Part shown: one piece after another, positions 58,383-64,000 of the stretch
Layout of the letters: each line of letters begins with the position of its first letter
How positions within the stretch are numbered: the first letter of the stretch is position 1
Source: Archivesica marissinica
Lineage: Eukaryota; Mollusca; Bivalvia; Venerida; Vesicomyidae
Length of the DNA stretch: 64,000 nt
NCBI GenBank assembly: GCA_014843695.1
Contig: CM026390.1
Span: 11,627,904-11,691,903, forward strand
Reading direction: 5' to 3'
The notes under the pieces: generated by a model
The model's database searches: none
The model's input: only the letters and a program-made list of their open reading frames with translations
What the model was told of the DNA's origin: nothing
Position numbers and translations under genes: made by a program

Positions 58383-58659
58383 AACTATGGTATGAAATCA
58401 TGTTATTGAATGTGCATACATTATTTTTAGCATGTCCTATTCACAATGCATGTATACAAAACGGAACACTCGCATACAGTGCATGTTCGCCTCTCTATAC
58501 AGGAATATATCTTTAAGTACATGAACAATGACAATTTTGTTTTATATTAAAGTAATATAATTTTCTATTTTATGACAGACTATGTGGTTGGTGTGATCGG
58601 AGGGAAATGACGTTAATAACATAATGACATTATGCACAGACATAGTGTGGGTTTTTTAA
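58383..58659. other. unique intergenic DNA
   Basis: AT-rich, nothing recognised. Confidence 0.3.
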
Positions 58660-58885
58660 CTTTATTTATTTTACAACGATTGCGAAGCAAGTTTTAGCAA
58701 CTTATTTTAATCACTCTCGTTGGCGCGGATGGAAGCGTATATGTCATTCGTGTGGGAGGTAACCGGAGTACCCGTATAAAACCCATCTGTCCGATCTGGC
58801 GATCACTGTACCATAACACATACTTCCTGGTCCTAGGATCGAACCCAGGTTGCATTGGTGAGACGCGGACGCTATAGTGGTTGCT
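58660..58885 (-). mobile_element. SINE-C copy, near full length
   Basis: Complement of the head (GCAACCTGGGTTCGATCCTA), body (CGGGTACTCCGGTTACCTCC) and the TAAAATAAGTTGC tail. Confidence 0.84.
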
Positions 58886-59578
58886 ATTTATTATTAACAG
58901 TACAGCTAAGACGATAAAATAATGTGTTTGTCTGAACATGATGATGACTAAACCAGAACGATGATAAATGCATATGGACCAGACGAAAACAAGCTGCTTA
59001 ACTCGGGGTTTTCCCGATCCGGTTCACTCAGTTTACACACATTTTTATTTGCTGCTTGCTTTCTGTAATGACATGTTGACAATTCACACGGATGTGTCAA
59101 ATACAGATCATCTCTAAGATTATTAAATGTACTTTAATTTTTTAATTAATATCACAAATACGAAAAGCCATCGTAACTGGATGTTTGGCTCCATCAAAAT
59201 GTATCATGTCAGGCGCGTAGCTACCTGTACGCAACGTATGCAGTTACGTACACATTGTTCAAAATATTGAAACAATAAAAAGGTAAAATATGCATGTATA
59301 AAGGGAAGGCAACATTGTCCGGGAGGGCATGCCCCCCGGACCCCTTAGCTTGTTTGTGTACAGATGGGAACTGTCCTACTACGCCCATGTGTGTAACTTG
59401 GTTTGAATAAAAGCAGTCATAGTAGCAACCCATGGTGCTCGCACGATAATGCTATACATATACGCCTACAATGATACATACGGACGAACAGTCATTTACG
59501 TTCTATACTCGTAAAACTAAACTCACTTGATTATCTGGCATGGGACATTGCGTATGTGTGTTATACCTGTAGAAATAA
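58886..59578. other. intergenic DNA with an old repeat-like patch
   Basis: GGGAGGGCATGCCCCCCGGA (59320-59339) and its surroundings look like a dispersed invertebrate repeat (from memory), but only one copy lies in the window. Confidence 0.3.
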
Positions 59579-59791
59579 CCCATTCAACCCCAAGTAACTG
59601 ACATGGTGAATGATATTTTTAGACCAATAAATTAATCAGAAAATTACATTTGGACCAGTTCATTTATCCAAATGGGTAATTTTGTCCAAAAATAGCAATA
59701 TTCCTGGCAAAATGTGCAGATCCTGATGAGACGGCTCGTCTGGATCTACAGTTGTTGTAAGCGTATTTAGAGGTCTGTTGTGTTGAAAGGG
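59579..59791. mobile_element. second copy of the TTAA MITE, inverted and older
   Basis: CCCATTCAACCCCAAGTAAC at one end and TGTTGTGTTGAAAGGG at the other match 8024-8257 in the opposite orientation. Both flanking TTAA sites have decayed (ATAA, TAAA). Confidence 0.72.
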
Positions 59792-60082
59792 TAAAGGAAA
59801 AACCTAATACCAACATGTATTCAATACATTTTATTTCGTCACTCTATAATTAATTTTCTTCTCATTTTACGATATTTTCGAAGGGTTTGAGGTTATCGTT
59901 GGGAAGAAGAGGACCAATACACCGAATTAACATATAGATGTTTGTATTTATAGCACTGTTTTCTTTAACAATAATTATACACCGAAGATGAACAGATTGT
60001 GAATATCTCATAAATCATGTACATATTTATACACGCTATTCAACTTGTCTAACTTAATTTAAAACGGATTTTATCAACACAA

Positions 60083-60209
60083 TATACTAGAGGACATAGA
60101 AAGCGCACACTTTGGATAAGTGTGTTGATATATGAAAAACTTCGTATTTCGTGTTCATGTAATAATAATCATATACTGTAGGTGTGCGTTTTCTATGTCC
60201 TCTAGTATA
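60083..60209. mobile_element. 127 bp TIR element (short form)
   Basis: Inverted ends TATACTAGAGGACATAGAAA followed by GCGCACAC. The body shares TTCGTATTTCGTGTTCATG and TAATAATAATCATATA with the copy at 63482-63704. Confidence 0.8.
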
Positions 60210-60244
60210 CTTAGTTCATTGCAGTCACATTCCCGTCCAAAATG

Positions 60245-60358
60245 GTTGTATGGTGTATGTATGTGTGGGTTTAATGTCGCACCAACCGCTTAGGTCATAA
60301 GTATGGTGTCTCTCCTGGTGGAGGAAGACCCCGGATGCCCCTTCTGAGCAGTTTCTCC
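60245..60358 (-). mobile_element. SINE-E 3' part
   Basis: Read on -: AACTGCTCAGAAGGGGCATC, CGGGGTCTTCCTCCACCAGG, CACCATACTTATGACCTAAG and CGGTTGGTGCGACATTAAAC. Confidence 0.7.
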
Positions 60359-60359
60359 G

Positions 60360-60389
60360 ACACGGCAAGGCATTTAAATTCCATGTTGC

Positions 60390-60447
<58 letters not shown>

Positions 60448-60872
60448 CCTCTATCTCTCTCTCCCCCCCCCACATACGGATATGTAGTTCAATGGTAACA
60501 CGCTGGACTGGTAACCCAGGGATTGCAGGTTCGACCCCCCGTATGGCCCTAATAAAATTAACAGTCTTTCAATTGGGACTTTAAACCGAGGTCTCGTGTC
60601 AGTGCTATACACCGTGCACGTAAAAGAACCAGAGGAGACTCTGGAAAGGGTCTCTGTCTGTAACATTGCACTATCCTCCAAATATCTAAAATGGCCAATC
60701 TCTTCAGAAGCCGTCGCTCATATGGGCAACCGGTAGCGACGATAAATAAACGTAAAACACACAACATTCTCTCTCCCTCATGGCGATGGATTCCATCAGG
60801 AATGAGGTCTCGAGCGTGATTAATATACGTTGTAAGAACTTGTTTCGCAATCTAACTAAAACAAATTTGTAT
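60360..60872 (+). mobile_element. SINE-B copy split by a SINE-A insertion
   Basis: The left part, 60360-60463, has CGGCAAGGCATTTAAATTCC running into a (TC)n expansion (60389-60463). The right part, 60766-60872, resumes at TTCTCTCTCCCTCATGGCG and runs to AAATTTGTATAAAC. The SINE-A lies exactly in the CT-rich stretch of SINE-B. Confidence 0.78.
60476..60764 (+). mobile_element. SINE-A copy, full length, nested in SINE-B
   Basis: Head ATGTAGTTCAATGGTAACAC, B box GGTTCGACCCCCC, V-like part and hairpin tail ending AAACGTAAAACACACAAC. Confidence 0.88.
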
Positions 60873-61087
60873 AAACTCCCTTGCATAATGTAGCATTCTC
60901 AGTTGCGATTTTAGTATTCCGTCTACCAAATCCGTGTAAGTTAGAGCAACATTTACATATCTAATCTAACGTTCCATGTTGTCTGCTTCTTTCATCCAAA
61001 TGTGGAGTTTCTGCGCATATCCGCAAACACTCCACAAAGTATTTGCATATTTAACATAAACCCCTTTCTGTTTCTGACGTTTGCTTT
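60873..61087. other. unique intergenic DNA
   Basis: Nothing recognised. Confidence 0.3.
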
Positions 61088-61196
61088 CGTGGACACTGGT
61101 TTGCATATGCAAAGTTGCACACATGAGAAACGAAATCGTTCGTGAACACTGGTTTGCATATGCAAAGTTGCACACATGAGAAACGAAATCGTTCAC
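61088..61196. repeat. 53 bp tandem duplication with a TTTGCATATGCAAA palindrome
   Basis: CGTG(G/A)ACACTGGTTTGCATATGC, AAAGTTGCACACATGAG and AAACGAAATCGTT occur twice in a row with one visible change. Confidence 0.92.
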
Positions 61197-61356
61197 GTTA
61201 CGTTTTACATTTGAATATGTTCACATTTTTAATACTGATCTATCTTAACATATATATAGATTCATACACAAATGCATACACATTGGTTAAATACATGCAT
61301 ACTATATTATATATCTGTAAGAGAGCGTGTACCTATATACTCTGCAATCGGACAGA

Positions 61357-61616
61357 TATGTCGCCAGGGATCGCAGGTTCGATCCCCCGTCTGACCCTAA
61401 TACAATTAAGTCTTTCAGCTGGGACTTTAAACCGAGGTCTCGTGTCGGTGCTGTACACCGTACATGTAAAAGAACAAGAGGAGACTCTGAAATGGGTCTC
61501 TGTCTGTATCATTGCACTATCCTCCAACATTCTAAAATGACTAATCTCTTCAGGAGGCGTCACTGATATGGGCAACCGTAGCGACGATAAATAAACGTAA
61601 AACACACACACACACA
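61357..61616 (+). mobile_element. SINE-A copy, head truncated
   Basis: From CCAGGGATCGCAGGTTCGAT through the V-like part to a tail GCAACCGTAGCGACG (one G lost) and a (CA)n end. Confidence 0.85.
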
Positions 61617-62382
61617 TATGTCGCCAAATGACGTATAGGTGTCCAGATCACCCAATAGTTCACCTCTGTGTTTTCATGGACGAGCAATATTGCACGTTGT
61701 TGTTTCATTGGCTGTATAATTATGAGTTACTATCTATCTATCTCCCTGTAGTTTCGAACCCCTCGCGGGGATGTAGACATGTTATGAAGCATATTAGGAC
61801 ATCAGCAATACATAGCTGCAACAACGATGGCAATAGATATAAACTGAAAACAATACTGTGATTGTCTATAGTGAAATATACAAACTATACTGACACCAAT
61901 AAGAAACTGTGCTCTTGCCTTCGAGGTAATATTTATATCCTTTTAGGCACATGTGCCAAATATTGTATAAATTAGTGCAATGTGTCAAGCAATATTTTCT
62001 TCACTCATGATAGTAAAATCCATAATTCTAAAATGTGTATCGAAAAATGTAACGCTCGATATAAATGTGCACAGTTTTTTTATGGTGTCAGTTTATATAG
62101 TCGTTAAAAGTTGTCCATCTTGTCGTGTATTGATCATTTGTTGTTTGTTTTTGTAATTACATGTATAGAGTTTACTTACGTGATATCACAATGTTTGTTC
62201 GTAACAATAGTTGTACTATTATAAATGTATCTGTATTATACATGTATGCGATAGCTCTCCTATACTGGAGGATAATAATATATCTGTTGCCGAATGCATT
62301 ACCTTGTGGACTTGAGCTAGTTCTTTATGAATAAGCTCTGTTGCACTAGGACGCAGGTTATCACAGGTGTTGATAGTGTACA
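61617..62382. other. unique intergenic DNA
   Basis: No exon, array or SINE recognised. A 77-codon open frame at 61628-61861 has no supporting signals. Confidence 0.35.
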
Positions 62383-62577
62383 ACATATTGCAACACGCTT
62401 TGTTAAAGTGGCACATACATTATCGATGCACATATTGCAACACGCTTTGTTAAAGTGGCACATACATTATCAATGCACATATTGCAACACGCTTTGTTAA
62501 AGTGGCACATACATTATCAATGCACATATTGCAACACGCTTTGTTAAAATGGCACATACATTATCAATGCACATATT
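62383..62577. repeat. 47 bp minisatellite, 4 copies
   Basis: The unit is CACATATTGCAACACGCTTT, GTTAAAGTGGCACATAC and ATTATCAATG. Confidence 0.94.
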
Positions 62578-62862
62578 TATTTAGGATTGGAGGGAAAACG
62601 TTAATAGATAACTTGGTCCTTCTCGCCGAGCATGAAACAAACTACGTACAATATACTTCCAACACATTTAAAACAGAATATCATAATTATATTACTGTAC
62701 ATTGATTCTTCCTTTACGTCACTAGGCCGGAAACGGAAATATATGAAAACCTCCTTTGTTGAGGATCGTTAGTGTCATTTTTGCAATAAAGTGGGAAATG
62801 AACGTTATGCTTTACTGGAATGTCATGTATGTTATACAAATATATAAAATTATAGCGACTTG

Positions 62863-63078
62863 CGGCGAGATCTGTTTAATCATCGAATACAGTTGCTATT
62901 GATACCGGCGAGATCTGTTTAATCATCGAATACAGTTGCTATTGCTCCCGGCGAGATCTGTTTAATCATCGAATACAGTTGCTATTGCTCCCGGCGAGAT
63001 CTGTTTAATCATCGAATACAGTTGCTATTGCTCCCGGCGAGATCTGTTTAATCATCGAATACAGTTGCTATTGATCCC
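62863..63078. repeat. 43 bp minisatellite, 5 copies
   Basis: The unit is GGCGAGATCTGTTTAATC, ATCGAATACAGTTGC and TATTGCTCCC. It is nearly identical between copies. Confidence 0.94.
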
Positions 63079-63481
63079 AACATTACTATCCACTATTAAT
63101 ATTTTTAATCGGATAATTAGACTTTATGTTTCCATGGAGATGAATTTACATAAGCTTTGTATTAAGCTTGTTTTCAAAGCCTATTTGTCTTTCAATCATT
63201 TATAATAGTTGTATGTATATGTAACATAACAAATACATAATGTTTAAACTAATCTTTGAAGTCGGTGTGCCAAAACCTGTTATAATATTTTAGTGAGAAG
63301 GAACTGTTTTCTTTGTAAATCATAATACACAATGTATACACCATTTTAATACAGATTCGTATCTCTTTGACGGTAATGTATGTCTCATTGTTTAGGTATC
63401 ATTCATTCATAATAATATGTGGTGGTTGCTAATCTGCTCTTTCCTAATCTAACTAGAAATTAATTAAGGCGTTGTATGGCT
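63079..63481. other. unique intergenic DNA
   Basis: AT-rich, nothing recognised. Confidence 0.3.
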
Positions 63482-63704
63482 TATAGAGGACATAGAAAAC
63501 GCACACCTACATTATATGATTATTATTACATGAAAACGAAATACGAAGGATTCCATCAGAGATATATCACATCTTTATTACAAAACACAAACTGAACAAC
63601 TAAAAATATTCCAATATGTTTAAAACTATGTATTTATATAGTTATTGTTTTACATGTAAAAACACATTTATCCTAAGTGTGCGTTTTCTATGTCATCTAG
63701 TATA
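63482..63704. mobile_element. about 223 bp TIR element (long form)
   Basis: TATAGAGGACATAGAAAACG at one end and GTGTGCGTTTTCTATGTC at the other. It is the same family as 60083-60209, in opposite orientation, with about 95 bp more in the middle. No coding frame. Confidence 0.8.
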
Positions 63705-64000
63705 TTTAAATTCAGTGTTTCACGCATGCTATGTTTCACGCATGCTATTTCTTCTAATACAATTTTACTCATGATGTGCAGTTATCTCTACTCTACTGAC
63801 TGCATTCCCAAATACATTACATGTCAACTTCAGGTTTGTTCTTAAATGTCTCCCCTATCAAAAATACATATAATCTTCATAGTTTTGTGTATATGGGAAT
63901 ATGACAATCTTGAAACGGATTGGGGGGGGGTGCACATTCTTCTTTGTCAGAACCTCAAACAGCTACTTCCTCAATGGAGCAAATAACTGTATAAAGACAT

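Noticed and set aside
60451..60767. Open frames over SINE-A copies (also 48539-48742, 57013-57225, 61333-61617)
   Set aside because: The same peptide pieces recur wherever a SINE-A occurs; they are shadows of the SINE sequence.

Overview
This is eukaryotic nuclear DNA, most likely from a mollusc and probably a bivalve. The genes are intron-split with canonical GT/AG splice sites. Intergenic DNA is AT-rich and crowded with tRNA-derived SINEs. One of these has a central part resembling the V-domain of V-SINEs, a superfamily known in bivalves as RUDI. Many short DNA transposons and long minisatellite arrays are also present. The taxonomic call is inference; nothing here identifies the species.

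Region 1-16 kb. An HGSNAT-like (lysosomal heparan-alpha-glucosaminide N-acetyltransferase) coding segment enters from the left edge on + (1-683). A complete, intronless 610-codon HGSNAT-like gene lies on - (12771-14603). The two are near-identical inverted copies, and they bracket a complete four-exon ribosomal protein L38 gene (RPL38, 3279-9245, 70 aa). The second RPL38 intron is mostly a 3 kb minisatellite, and further arrays sit just before the gene and just after it. A decayed Tc1-like transposase follows at 14972-15867.

Region 16-35 kb. This holds tandem arrays, SINEs of five head types and small DNA transposons. The 3.5 kb array of 45-46 bp units at 17209-20700 lies inside a SINE and is made of that SINE's own sequence. 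On the - strand, a two-exon gene (33002-33062 joined to 27898-28310) would encode a 157-aa secreted protein with six cysteines that I do not recognise.

Region 35-46 kb. This is almost entirely satellite: 67 bp, 13 bp and 50 bp units, with a 1000-N scaffold gap at 40501-41500. The order of unit variants shows that the two sides of the gap carry the same locus twice.

Region 46-64 kb. Here are a long direct repeat (46930/50033), a fold-back transposon with an 8 bp target duplication (51017-51922), several TIR elements, more arrays and SINEs, and one possible first coding exon (57892-57943). By adding up the array lengths, about 25 kb of the 63 kb of called sequence (roughly 40%) is tandem repeat.

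Nothing here forms an operon-like or pathway unit. The three well-supported genes are unrelated: translation, lysosomal heparan sulfate breakdown, and a secreted peptide of unknown role. SINE labels A to E are mine: A = V-domain-like with GTCGCT/AGCGAC hairpin tail; D = different head, same hairpin tail; B and C = different heads with a shared second tail; E = the SINE hosting the 45 bp satellite.
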